Shown in pieces: positions 44,860 to 52,901 of a DNA stretch of 64,000 bases. This stretch comes from Luteibacter sp. GTDB taxonomy: Bacteria > Pseudomonadota > Gammaproteobacteria > Xanthomonadales > Rhodanobacteraceae. A model generated the notes under the pieces. That model saw nothing but the letters and a program-made list of their open reading frames with translations. It searched no databases and was not told where the DNA came from. How positions within the stretch are numbered: the first letter of the stretch is position 1; each line of letters starts with the position of its first letter. The stretch lies in the NCBI RefSeq assembly GCF_009912395.1, contig NZ_WNDO01000002.1:1-64000 (forward strand), written 5' to 3'. The position numbers and the translations under genes are program-made.

Positions 44860-45309
44860 ATGACTATGACGACCTGCTCGCTGGATACGCTGATGTTCGG
44901 CCTGCGCATGGCGGTGATGGCCGCCGACGAGGCCGTACGCGATCGTCGCGAAAGTCTTCTGCGCGGCGACGAATCGAAAACCTTGCAAGTGGAGATCCCC
45001 GAAACACCGGCGAATGACGCACCGCTGACACCCGTTGTCCTATCGCTGCGGTCGTTCCGCGATCCCCGGAGTCCACGCGTCACCTCCCTGTCCGTGGAGT
45101 TCGATGTGCGTTTCAGGCAACGCCGTGTCCGCGGTGAGTCGCGGCCGGCCCTGTTCCTGGATATGGACAAGCCCCGTTTTCCCTGGTTTTCCAGGCGTCC
45201 CGCGCATCGCTTGCGGATCACTTACCGGGCTGCCGACGATTGGATGCCCGTACTCGAACTGGATGGCCGCACGCTGGACCTTCCTCCGCTCGGAGGCACC
45301 CCCGCATGA
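44860..45309 (+). CDS. Diverged DUF2589-like protein
   Basis: This is a 149-residue protein. The N-terminus SLDTLMFGLRMAVMAADEAV parallels that of the first DUF2589 protein, and VVLSLRSFRDPRSPRVTSLS followed by VEFDVRFRQR parallels the beta-rich core. The C-terminal part is shorter (HRLRITYRAADDWMPVLEL). I infer a third, degenerate paralogue. An alternative start is ATG 44866. It overlaps the next gene by ATGA. Confidence 0.65.
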   Translation: MTMTTCSLDTLMFGLRMAVMAADEAVRDRRESLLRGDESKTLQVEIPETPANDAPLTPVVLSLRSFRDPRSPRVTSLSVEFDVRFRQRRVRGESRPALFLDMDKPRFPWFSRRPAHRLRITYRAADDWMPVLELDGRTLDLPPLGGTPA

Positions 45310-45482
45310 AGCGTATCCGTCGGCTTTGGGTACCCCCGGAATGGGGGCTCGCTCTCCAGGGCGATCCGGGGTCGAATCACCCATCGTCGCGACCGCGTCG
45401 GTGGCCGTTCTACCTGCTTGTGGCGGCGCTGGTCGCCGTCATCGCGGCAGGCGCCATGCAGCAGTATTTCATCAACCCCTGA
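45306..45482 (+). CDS. Small single-pass membrane protein
   Basis: This 58-residue gene begins at an ATGA overlap with the previous stop. It has a basic, proline-containing N-terminus, one helix (FYLLVAALVAVIAAGAMQQY) at about residues 35-54 and a very short periplasmic end. Size and topology would suit a minor lysis or spanin-like component, but no sequence family is recognised. Confidence 0.65.
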   Translation: MKRIRRLWVPPEWGLALQGDPGSNHPSSRPRRWPFYLLVAALVAVIAAGAMQQYFINP

Positions 45483-45494
45483 AGGAGACACGTC

Positions 45495-45896
45495 ATGAAA
45501 GTTCGGCATTACCTGATCCCCCTTTTCCTCTCTGTCGCCCTGTGTCCGCTGGCTGCCGTGCAGGCGGCAGATACACCGCCGACCGGATCATGGCGGGGCG
45601 TATTCTCGAACGAGCAAGGACGGAGTGTTCCGGCCGTCCTCGAGTTTCAACGCGACCGCGTCAAGGTGAACTTCGACATGCCCGCCGCTTGTCGAATCGA
45701 TGCCTCCTTCGTGGCGAAGCAGGCCGACGGTTATCGCTACATCTTCAGGCCGTCGGTGAACGGCGGCTCCTTCTGCGATCGCATCTATGGGTCTTCGTTC
45801 ACGATCAAGGAAAACGCCAAGGGTGGACTGGATGCGGCGATTCCGACCAAGTCGACCACATGGCGGGGGACGCTCAGCGCGTCTCCCCGTCCGTGA
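45495..45896 (+). CDS. Small exported protein of unknown function
   Basis: This is a 133-residue protein with a clear signal peptide cut after AAVQA. The mature part is beta-rich and has two cysteines (PAACRID, GGSFCDRIYG) likely to form one disulfide. Phrases such as TGSWRGVFSNEQGRSVPAVL suggest a small barrel domain. A good ribosome-binding site (GAAGGAGA) precedes the start. Its place between two membrane-protein genes suggests a periplasmic partner. Confidence 0.72.
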   Translation: MKVRHYLIPLFLSVALCPLAAVQAADTPPTGSWRGVFSNEQGRSVPAVLEFQRDRVKVNFDMPAACRIDASFVAKQADGYRYIFRPSVNGGSFCDRIYGSSFTIKENAKGGLDAAIPTKSTTWRGTLSASPRP

Positions 45897-45900
45897 GGGC

Positions 45901-46233
45901 ATGCCCATGGATAGCGCACTGTTGACGCGCTTCTGGTTGCTGCTGGCAGCGGTGGGCGGAGCCGTCCTTCCCGTCGCGTTGAGCCAGGAGGAATCGCGGC
46001 GGCGCGCGATCATCCAGGTCATCTGCGGCGCGCTGACCGCGATCTTCCTCGCTCCGGCCTTGGAGAAGCGGTTCATGCCCGACTCGCCTGCGGAGGTGCA
46101 GGCCGGGGTGTCGTTCCTCGTGGGTTGCTTCGGCCTCAAGCTCGCAGTCATTGCACAGCGACTGATCGACAACCGTGGGGAGTCGATTGCCAACCGTGTC
46201 ATCGATCGCATCGCGGGGGGAGACGACAAATGA
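45901..46233 (+). CDS. Holin-like three-helix membrane protein
   Basis: This is a 110-residue protein with three predicted helices at about 9-27 (FWLLLAAVGGAVLPVALS), 38-54 (IIQVICGALTAIFLAPAL) and 70-88 (VSFLVGCFGLKLAVIAQRL), and a charged C-terminus. Size, helix count and coupling to a muramidase gene fit a class I holin. The start is ATG 45901 or 45907. It overlaps the next gene by ATGA. Confidence 0.7.
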   Translation: MPMDSALLTRFWLLLAAVGGAVLPVALSQEESRRRAIIQVICGALTAIFLAPALEKRFMPDSPAEVQAGVSFLVGCFGLKLAVIAQRLIDNRGESIANRVIDRIAGGDDK

Positions 46234-46514
46234 GCCTGATGGTGATCAACCTGTGCTGTAGCGTGGCGATGATGTTGTCCGGCATGTGGCTTCTTACCGA
46301 GAAGGCGATGCCACGGATCGTGCGCATCTATTGCGCCCTGATCGCATGCGGGGCCAGCGTGAATTCGCTGGGCATGATCGCGGACCTGTTCGACGTGGGT
46401 GGGTTCGCCTATGGCGACATCTGGCCTGGCGAAGCGATCGTCAACATCGGCCTCGCCGCCATGCTGGGGCGCTGGACCTGGCTGTACCGGACCCGCCGGG
46501 CGCGTTTCGCCTGA
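46230..46514 (+). CDS. Second small membrane protein, holin-like or antiholin-like
   Basis: This is a 94-residue protein with helices at about 4-22 (MVINLCCSVAMMLSGMWLL), 31-50 (IYCALIACGASVNSLGMIA) and 66-82, and a basic tail RTRRARFA. It overlaps the previous gene by 4 bp. Paired overlapping small membrane proteins are typical of holin/antiholin sets, but no family was recognised. A hairpin terminator follows. Confidence 0.68.
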   Translation: MSLMVINLCCSVAMMLSGMWLLTEKAMPRIVRIYCALIACGASVNSLGMIADLFDVGGFAYGDIWPGEAIVNIGLAAMLGRWTWLYRTRRARFA

Positions 46515-46528
46515 CGCGACGGGAATGA

Positions 46529-46562
46529 CATGCCGCCGCCGGGATGCTCCGGCGGCGGCATG
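46529..46562 (+). terminator. Strong GC hairpin ending the row
   Basis: CATGCCGCCGCCGG and its exact complement pair across a short GATGCT loop, giving a 14-bp perfect stem. There is no T run, so it is a likely but not classical terminator for the eight-gene row. Confidence 0.7.
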
Positions 46563-46703
46563 GGCCTCCCATGGCGATGTTTACGATGCTTTTATGCCTA
46601 TGGGACGTATCCCGCGCCCCCTCGCGTCATTCCGGCAAGAAGCGTCACGGGTAGCCCGGAAGAATGGCTGTCCGGCGACACGCCATTCATTCCGGGGAAA
46701 CAC

Positions 46704-47270
46704 ATGCTTCGATCAATCACGCTGGGCCTTGGCCTGGCTCTGGCTTTTTCCCATGCCGTGACCGCGGCGGACGCCCAGCCGACCTTCGAGCCGAAGGCGT
46801 ACCTCATGAACTACAGCGAGGCGGACCTGCTCAAGCGCGTGCCGCCGGCTCGCCCGGAGGACGTATCGTCCCCCGAGGCGATCGTCAGGGCCATGCATGA
46901 CGCGGTGAGCGGGCCGAAAGGCCATTGGGACGACAAGCGCCTGCGCTCGCTCTTCGTGCCAGATGCGTTGATCGAGTTCACCGACGAAGGTGCTGACGGT
47001 GTGCCCCGTATCCAGTCGATCTCGCTTGACGAACTCGTTCGGATTTTCAGCGAGCTGCATGCGCAGACTTCCTGGTACGAACGGGCCGTGGCCCTCAACG
47101 TGGTGGTCATGCAGCGCAAGGGCGAGAAGGCGACGCTGGCGGTGGTCAATCACATGGGCGACGAGGGCGTCAGCCCGGCGAAAGGACCGGAGGGCCATGG
47201 CCCGGCGACGTCGATGACCCAGGTGGTGAAGCTTCAGGGACGCTGGTGGATCACCAGCCATACCTGGTGA
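46704..47270 (+). CDS. Exported NTF2/SnoaL-like protein
   Basis: This is a 188-residue protein with a signal peptide (SITLGLGLALAFSHAVTA). The mature domain has the cone-shaped NTF2-like pattern: ARPEDVSSPEAIVRAMHDAV, then FVPDALIEF and a C-terminal strand TSMTQVVKLQGRWWITSHTW. Members are small-molecule binding or hydrolytic; no substrate can be given. The long upstream frame extension is not coding. Confidence 0.8.
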   Translation: MLRSITLGLGLALAFSHAVTAADAQPTFEPKAYLMNYSEADLLKRVPPARPEDVSSPEAIVRAMHDAVSGPKGHWDDKRLRSLFVPDALIEFTDEGADGVPRIQSISLDELVRIFSELHAQTSWYERAVALNVVVMQRKGEKATLAVVNHMGDEGVSPAKGPEGHGPATSMTQVVKLQGRWWITSHTW

Positions 47271-47278
47271 CGCGAAAC

Positions 47279-47300
47279 GCCGCCGGATCGCTCCGGCGGC
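47279..47300. terminator. Hairpin between convergent genes
   Basis: GCCGCCGGA-TCGC-TCCGGCGGC forms a perfect 9-bp stem with tetraloop between the ends of the NTF2-like gene and the epoxide hydrolase gene. It has only a short T-rich tail. Confidence 0.6.
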
Positions 47301-47319
47301 GGTTGGCATCTCCGCGTGC

Positions 47320-48657
47320 TCAGCGCACCGAGCGGAACGCGGCGCGGACCTCCTCGGCGAACAATTGCGGCTGCTCCCAGGCGGCGAAATGGCCGCCCTT
47401 GCTCACCTGGTTGTAGTAGTAAAGCGAGGGATAGGCCTGCTGGCTCCAGCTCTTCGGCGCCTTGTAGATCTCGTGCGGGAAGACCGTGATGGCGACGGGC
47501 ACCTTGATGTCGTGGGTTTTCTGGGCGTCGGCGCTGAAGTTGTTATTGTTGTTTTCCCAGTAGAAGCGTCACGACGACGCACCGGTATTGGTCAGCCAGT
47601 ACAACGTGATGTCATTGAGCATCTCGTCGCGGGTGAGTACGCGTTCCGGCACGCCGTCACTGTCGCTCCACTGCGCGAATTTCTCGTACATCCATGCAGC
47701 CAGGCCTGCCGGCGAGTCCGATAGCGAGTAACCGATGGTCTGCGGGCGTGTCACCATCATCGCGCCATAGGCGGCGTTGCGACCGAAGAACGTGCTCAGC
47801 GACTGGTAGGCCTCGCGCTCCGACGTTCCCAGGTTGGCGGGTGCCGGGTCGCCAGCGTTGATCGGCTTCACTAGCTCGGCAGGAATCGTGGCCGGCATGT
47901 TCAGGTGGATGGCGAGTAGACCCTTGGGCGCCTGGCGGGCGAGGGCATCGGAAATCACCGAGCCATGGTCGCCGCCCTGCGAGACGTAATGCTTGTAACC
48001 CAGGCGCTTCATGAGGGTATCCCAGGCCTTCGCGGTGCGCTCCGGCCCCCAGCCAAGGCCCGTGGGCTTGCCGGAGAAACCGTAGCCAGGAATCGCCGGA
48101 ATGATCACGTCAAAGGCGTCTTCCGCGCGGCCACCGTAGGCGGTGGGGTCGGTCAGCGGGCCGATCGTATTGATGAACTCGAACGGCGAGCCGGGCCAGC
48201 CATGCGTGAGGATCAGAGGCATGGCGTTCTTGTGCTTGGAGCGGACATGGATGAACTGGATGTCCACGCCATCGATGTTCGTGACGAACTGCGGCAGCGC
48301 GTTGAGCTGCGCCTCGGCCTTGCGCCAGTCGTAGTCGGTACCCCAGTAGCGCACCAGCTCCTGCACGCGGGCGAGCTGGATCCCCTGGGACTGGTCGTTC
48401 ACCGTCTCCTTGTCGGGCCAGCGCGTGTCGGCGATGCGGCGACGCAGGTCGTCCAGTTGTTCTTGCGGCACATGCACGTGGAAGGGACGGATGCTTTCGT
48501 CGTTGCGGGTGGTGGTGCTGGTTGCCTCGGGTGCCGTATCGGCGGCATGGGCAAACGGGGCATAGCCAGTCGGGCCCAGCACCGCCATGGCGAGGGCCAG
48601 GGCGAGCGTACGGGCGACGAAGGGGCGACGCGAGGCGGTGATCTGTGCGTACGACAT
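47320..48657 (-). pseudogene. Exported epoxide hydrolase, opal codon 363
   Basis: This is an alpha/beta hydrolase of the epoxide hydrolase type with a signal peptide and the EHN lid domain (RPFHVHVPQEQLDDLRRRIA). The oxyanion loop LTHGWPGSP and nucleophile segment SQGGDHGSVIS (aspartate) are intact. At 47569-47571 a TGA interrupts NTGASS-stop-RFYWENN. The frame then continues to the catalytic histidine in KGGHFAAWEQPQLFAEEVR and the normal end. Without readthrough the histidine is lost. A good ribosome-binding site (AGGAGAG) precedes ATG 48657. Confidence 0.87.
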
Positions 48658-48848
48658 GGGCGTTCTCTCCTGTGAATGGCCGCGACGCGCTGTGTGCGTG
48701 TCGCCTTGGGTGTTCACAGTCTGGGAACGTCGTGCAAGCGCACCTTGTCGAGCAGGGGTGGGTTTTGCATCGCCGTGTATCGATGGTGATGCATACACAG
48801 AGGGATACAAAACCCCGGGGCGACCTAGTGTTAATATAGTAAATAAAC

Positions 48849-48877
48849 TTGACAGTATGATTTATGGATCATAATCT
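48849..48877 (+). promoter_or_regulatory. Sigma70-type promoter, apparently leaderless, with MarR-type operator
   Basis: TTGACA and TAATCT are separated by exactly 17 bp. The -10 box ends 6 bp before the marR ATG at 48884, so transcription should start at or next to the A of that ATG, giving a leaderless message. No ribosome-binding site is visible. The spacer holds the palindrome TATGAT-TTATGG-ATCATA (48856-48873), well placed for self-repression by the encoded MarR protein. Confidence 0.75.
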
Positions 48878-48883
48878 TCGAGC

Positions 48884-49351
48884 ATGACCCGTAAAGCCTC
48901 CGTTCCCGACGACATCTCCATCCCGGCGCTCCTGCGCCACGCGCGCAACACGTATGGCGCAGCCATGCGCGAAGCACTGGAGCGAGGCGGTTACGACGAT
49001 ATTCCCAAGAATGGCCTGTACGTCATCGGCGCGTTGGCGCTGGGGCAGGTGCCGCTGGCGCAGATCATCCGCGAGTTGCAGGTGACCAAGCAGGCGGCGG
49101 GTCAGCTGGTCGATACGCTGGTGTCGCGGGGCTATCTCGCGCGTGAGGTGGATCCGGAGGATCGGCGTCGCCTCACCGTGACCTTGACCGAGCGGGGAAG
49201 CGCCGCGGCGTCCGTGCAGGCAACGGCGCGGGACGTCATCGATCATGAGCTGGCCGAACGGGTAGGCACACAAAAGGTCAGGCACGCCAGGAGCGTACTG
49301 GCGGCACTGATCGACATCGGCGCGGATCGACGAGCGAGGAATGACACGTGA
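48884..49351 (+). CDS. MarR-family transcriptional regulator
   Basis: This is a 155-residue winged-helix regulator. The recognition region is LAQIIRELQVTKQAAGQLVD and the wing contains REVDPEDRRRLTVTLTERG. It heads a unit with a methyltransferase (4-bp GTGA overlap) and a FUSC transporter. Its promoter appears leaderless with an operator in the spacer. The gene is divergent from the broken epoxide hydrolase. Confidence 0.9.
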   Translation: MTRKASVPDDISIPALLRHARNTYGAAMREALERGGYDDIPKNGLYVIGALALGQVPLAQIIRELQVTKQAAGQLVDTLVSRGYLAREVDPEDRRRLTVTLTERGSAAASVQATARDVIDHELAERVGTQKVRHARSVLAALIDIGADRRARNDT

Positions 49352-49917
49352 AAGGTCGTGAGAGCGGCATGCCCGGGGAAGATGCCTGGGCGGAATTCTT
49401 CGACGCGGATGCCGCCATGGCGCTCCTCTGGCCGGATGCATCCGGCGACGTGGTCGAACTGGGCAGCGGCTATGGCACGTTCACCGTCGCCGCGGCGAAG
49501 CGCACCACCGGGCGGGTGAATGCCCTGGATATCGAGCCGGAGATGGTCGCCCATACGCAGGCCAGGGCATCCGCCCTCGGGCTGTCGAACGTGCATGCCA
49601 CGCTGCGTGACATTGTCACCGACGGCCTGGGTCTCGTGCCCGGTAGCCAGTCGCATGCGATGGTCTACAACCTGCTGCACCTGGAAGAACCGGTCGCTTT
49701 GTTGCGCATTGTCCGGGAAGGGCTGCGCCCGGGTGCCACCATTTCGGTCATGCACTGGCGCGTCGACATGCCCACGCCGCGCGGCCCGTCGCTGTCCATT
49801 CGCCCGTCACCCGGCGATTGTCGCCGATGGCTGGAGGAGGTGGGTTTCAGCTCGGTCGGGGACGTGGATTTGGGCCCTGCCTGTCCATTCCACTACGGTC
49901 TTGTCGCCCGAAGGTAA
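49348..49917 (+). CDS. Class I SAM-dependent methyltransferase
   Basis: This is a 189-residue protein beginning at GTG 49348, overlapping marR. SAM-binding motif I is DVVELGSGYGTFTVAAA (about residues 32-48), the acidic loop NALDIEPEM follows near 63, and VYNLLHLEEP is motif III-like. The substrate is unknown. Pairing with a MarR regulator and a transporter suggests modification of a xenobiotic. Confidence 0.88.
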   Translation: MKGRESGMPGEDAWAEFFDADAAMALLWPDASGDVVELGSGYGTFTVAAAKRTTGRVNALDIEPEMVAHTQARASALGLSNVHATLRDIVTDGLGLVPGSQSHAMVYNLLHLEEPVALLRIVREGLRPGATISVMHWRVDMPTPRGPSLSIRPSPGDCRRWLEEVGFSSVGDVDLGPACPFHYGLVARR

Positions 49918-49948
49918 TCCGGCGCCGATCCACCAGGGGATCCATCCG

Positions 49949-51025
49949 ATGTCGCCCATCAAATCCCTGTCCGTGGTGCATCGCGCGCATATCGCGGAAG
50001 TCTTTCGCTGGTCCGACGACGTCGCCCTGGGATGGCGTCGTGTGCTGTTGGCCTTCGTTGCCATGACCGTTCCGATCGTGACGGGCCAGTGGGCGGACAA
50101 GCCGGCGCTGGGCTACCTGGTGGGCCTGGGAGCGATGTTGATGGCAGGGGAGTCGCACGGTAGCGCGTCGGAGCCATCGTCGGTGTGGCTGACCTGGTTG
50201 CCCGTGGTTCTTTCCGTCACCGTGGCAAGCCTCGTGGCGCAGCTGCCATTCGCCGACGTGCTCATGATCGCGCTCATCGTGCCGGCCTCCACCTTGGTCA
50301 ATTACAGCCGTCCGGCGGCGGTGGCGGGCATTCGTTTCATCGTCCTGCTCGTACTGAACATGGGCCTGGTCGGTGGCCATGGTGCGCACGGCCGGGGTGC
50401 CGCGCTGATGTTCGGCGTGGGCGCGATATGGCGCCTGCTGTTGCGTGTAGTCATGCGACGGGAGCGTCCGCTGGCGGAGAAAAGCGTTCCGTCGGGGCGG
50501 GAACCGACGCACCGCCAGCGTCGCGCGCATCTCGGGCGCGCGCTGCGCAGCCTGCAGGGGTGGCAGTATCCGATCCGCCTCGTCGGTGGTCTCGCGGCCG
50601 CCTGCCTGATCCGGAACCTCTGGCCGAAACATCACTTCGCCTGGATCGTGCTCAGCATCGTGCTGCTCACGCCGCGTGCGCTCGAACGCCTGCTCGTGCA
50701 CATCACGCAACGCGCGATCGGTACTTTTCTGGGTGTGGCGCTCACCGGCGCGCTCCTGGCGTGGGGGCCGGGCCACCTCGCCACGGCCATCGTCGTCTGC
50801 GTATTCGGTACGGCGGCACCGTTGCTGAGGACGGGAAACTACGGCCTCTATTGCATCTTCTCCACGCCGATCATCCTGGTGGCGATGAGCGCCAATGCGC
50901 CCGTCGGTGCGATGCTGCTCGAGGACCGTCTGACGGCGACGCTGATGGCCGCCGCCATCGTCGTCACGGCGAACCTGCTGATGGATGCGGTGTTGCGTCG
51001 TCAGGTGCGTGCCGAAAGCCCATGA
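49949..51025 (+). CDS. FUSC-family inner-membrane transporter-like protein
   Basis: This is a 358-residue protein with two groups of helices separated by a basic stretch (about residues 150-185). The second half carries the FUSC signature HHFAWIVLSIVLLTPRALER, with RAIGTFLGVALTGALLAW. FUSC proteins such as AaeB and FusC export aromatic acids or assist substrate entry. Only the membrane domains are present. It follows the methyltransferase gene by 31 bp. Confidence 0.82.
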   Translation: MSPIKSLSVVHRAHIAEVFRWSDDVALGWRRVLLAFVAMTVPIVTGQWADKPALGYLVGLGAMLMAGESHGSASEPSSVWLTWLPVVLSVTVASLVAQLPFADVLMIALIVPASTLVNYSRPAAVAGIRFIVLLVLNMGLVGGHGAHGRGAALMFGVGAIWRLLLRVVMRRERPLAEKSVPSGREPTHRQRRAHLGRALRSLQGWQYPIRLVGGLAAACLIRNLWPKHHFAWIVLSIVLLTPRALERLLVHITQRAIGTFLGVALTGALLAWGPGHLATAIVVCVFGTAAPLLRTGNYGLYCIFSTPIILVAMSANAPVGAMLLEDRLTATLMAAAIVVTANLLMDAVLRRQVRAESP

Positions 51026-51052
51026 TCGCGTGCCGGTGTCAGCGGGCGCCGA

Positions 51053-51754
51053 TCACCGCACCGGCGAGCGACCCTCCATCCAGCACGTCACGATGTGCGG
51101 CACGACGGTGGTGGCCAGCCCCCGCATGAAGTGGAACCCGTACGGCACCTTCTGCACGTCGGGCGATACGAGGTACTTCTCCGCCAGGTACGGCGCGTGC
51201 TTCACCAGCCCCGCCGCTGGATAGACCGTCAGCGACGTGCCGATGGTCAGCACCCGCGACGCGTTGGCGAACAGCGTTTCGGATTCGTCCATGAAGCGCA
51301 CCGCCTCGCCGAACCACACCACGTCGGGGCGCAGCTGGCTTCCCTTCGCGCACCGATCGCCGGGCGCGATCGTCGGCGTGTCCAGCGTGTGGATCAGTTC
51401 GGGATCGATCGAGCTGCGGGCCTTCAGGATCTCGCCGTGCACATGGAGCACCTTGGACGACCCGGCGCGCTCGTGCAGGTCGTCGATGTTCTGCGTGATT
51501 ACGGTCACGTCGAACATCGACTCGAGTCGGGCGATGGCCTCATGGGCGGCGTTAGGGTGCGCGGCCAGCACTTCCTGGCGACGCTGGTTGTAGAAATCCA
51601 GCACAAGGGCGGGGTTCCGCGCCCATCCCTCGGGCGTGGCCACGTCTTCGATGGCATGGTCGTTCCATAGCCCATCCATGGCGCGAAAGGTCTTCAGACC
51701 GCTCTCGGCGCTCACGCCGGCACCAGTGAATATGACGATCTTTTCCATCGACAT
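51053..51754 (-). CDS. Sirtuin-type NAD-dependent protein deacylase
   Basis: This is a 233-residue Sir2 protein. The NAD site is IFTGAGVSAESGLKTFR (residues about 5-21), the catalytic histidine is in VLHVHGEIL, and TQNIDDLHERAG is the Rossmann motif. FYNQRR carries the YxxR pair that marks sirtuins active on succinyl or malonyl lysine. The usual zinc CxxC pairs are missing (KARSSIDPE, GDRCAKGSQLRPDVVWFGE), a known zinc-free subgroup. Start chosen at 51754; 51748 is also possible. Confidence 0.9.
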   Translation of the reverse strand: MSMEKIVIFTGAGVSAESGLKTFRAMDGLWNDHAIEDVATPEGWARNPALVLDFYNQRRQEVLAAHPNAAHEAIARLESMFDVTVITQNIDDLHERAGSSKVLHVHGEILKARSSIDPELIHTLDTPTIAPGDRCAKGSQLRPDVVWFGEAVRFMDESETLFANASRVLTIGTSLTVYPAAGLVKHAPYLAEKYLVSPDVQKVPYGFHFMRGLATTVVPHIVTCWMEGRSPVR

Positions 51755-51878
51755 GCATTTCGCCAGGAAGGTGATGCCGCATGATAACGCTGGCCCGATC
51801 CCACGCGGCAGCACTATCATGCGCCCCTTTGTTGACAGCCCCGATGGGTTGGCGGCATCGCACAGGGGAGCGAACACC

Positions 51879-52355
51879 ATGAAACGTTGGATCGGATGGG
51901 CGCTGCTGGGCGCGACAGGCGTGGCGCACGCCGGCACCTATACGGTGGGCGATATCACGGTTGGAGCCCGGTTGAACGTGTTCACCTGGGCCATGGCCCA
52001 TGGCAAGGTGGCGTGTCCGAAACAGGATCCGGCGTTGCCCGCACAGTGCGAGTTGGTGGACGGCAAGGCCGAGCTGTTCGATGTACCTGCCCGGGTCTCG
52101 TTCTCGACCGTGAGCGAGTCGGACAGGACGGTAACCTCGCTGGTCTTCATCGCCGACGGCAAGGATTACGAGACGCTGGAGGCTCGTATCGATCGCGATT
52201 TCGGCAAGCCCTGGCTGTATCGCAGCGTCGATCGCGCGAATGGAAAGCCACCGTATTGCACGCGCTGGTTCGACAAGTCGCGCGGTGTCGCCGCGAGCAT
52301 CTGCCGGGTGGAAAACGATACGCGGACCTTGGTCGAGTTCAGCACGGCCAAGTGA
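51879..52355 (+). CDS. Small exported protein of unknown function
   Basis: This is a 158-residue protein with a short signal peptide (RWIGWALLGATGVAHA). Four cysteines (VACPKQD, AQCELVDG, PPYCTRWF, ASICRVEN) probably form two disulfides. The pattern resembles small periplasmic beta proteins, but no family was recognised. It is divergent from the sirtuin gene. Confidence 0.72.
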   Translation: MKRWIGWALLGATGVAHAGTYTVGDITVGARLNVFTWAMAHGKVACPKQDPALPAQCELVDGKAELFDVPARVSFSTVSESDRTVTSLVFIADGKDYETLEARIDRDFGKPWLYRSVDRANGKPPYCTRWFDKSRGVAASICRVENDTRTLVEFSTAK

Positions 52356-52613
52356 CGGAAGCCGTGATTCGCCCATGCGATACCGGTCGATGCGAAGCGT
52401 CGTGGCGATCCATGGGTGCTGGCCGGTTCGCATTCGGCGATGCCACGGTGTTGGGAACGATGTAGTGCGAGCCGGGGTTGTCGCCGCAGGCCGTTTCCTC
52501 GATGAGGGTGTAGGCCGTGTGGGTATCGGGTCAGCACCTTGCGACCCGGTGCCGCAGCGAGAACGTCGTCACGTTTTGTGACACTGCCATCCTGTCGATC
52601 AGGAAGGGCGGAG

Positions 52614-52901
52614 ATGGACGAAACGATTTACGGCTTCACCTTCGAGGACGCCTTGACGGATGCCCTCGATGCCCTGGCCATCAGCATGAAGGGCACGTCC
52701 GAAGTGGTCGCTGCCATCAGTGTCCTGGATCGTCAGCTGGTGATGATGTTGCGCGCGGAAAACCCGTGTCCGCAGGTAGCGCTGGACCGGGTGCACGGCG
52801 CCAGGGAAATACTGGGGCGACTGAGGCGTCTGATCGTGGCAGGAGATACGTCAACCCCGCGGTGCCATGCCGTTTCTCAAGGGCACGGCGCATCGGGCTG
52901 A
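52614..52901 (+). CDS. Possible small protein
   Basis: This is a 95-residue frame with a plausible ribosome-binding site (AGGAAGGGCGGAG) and helical composition (DALTDALDALAISMKGTSEV). The C-terminal 20 residues look random. No family was recognised. It ends exactly where the hicB gene ends on the other strand. It could be real or chance. Confidence 0.45.
   Translation: MDETIYGFTFEDALTDALDALAISMKGTSEVVAAISVLDRQLVMMLRAENPCPQVALDRVHGAREILGRLRRLIVAGDTSTPRCHAVSQGHGASG

Noticed and set aside
42727-46514. Calling the muramidase row a prophage remnant
   Set aside because: No integrase, terminase, capsid, tail or attachment repeat was found; DUF2589 genes are not typical phage genes. A lysis-cassette origin remains possible.
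2037-47571. Alternative genetic code or stop-codon recoding explaining the interrupted genes
   Set aside because: Interruptions use TAG, TAA and TGA, and other genes in the window end normally at these codons, so reassignment does not fit. No SECIS-like or pyrrolysine context was seen.
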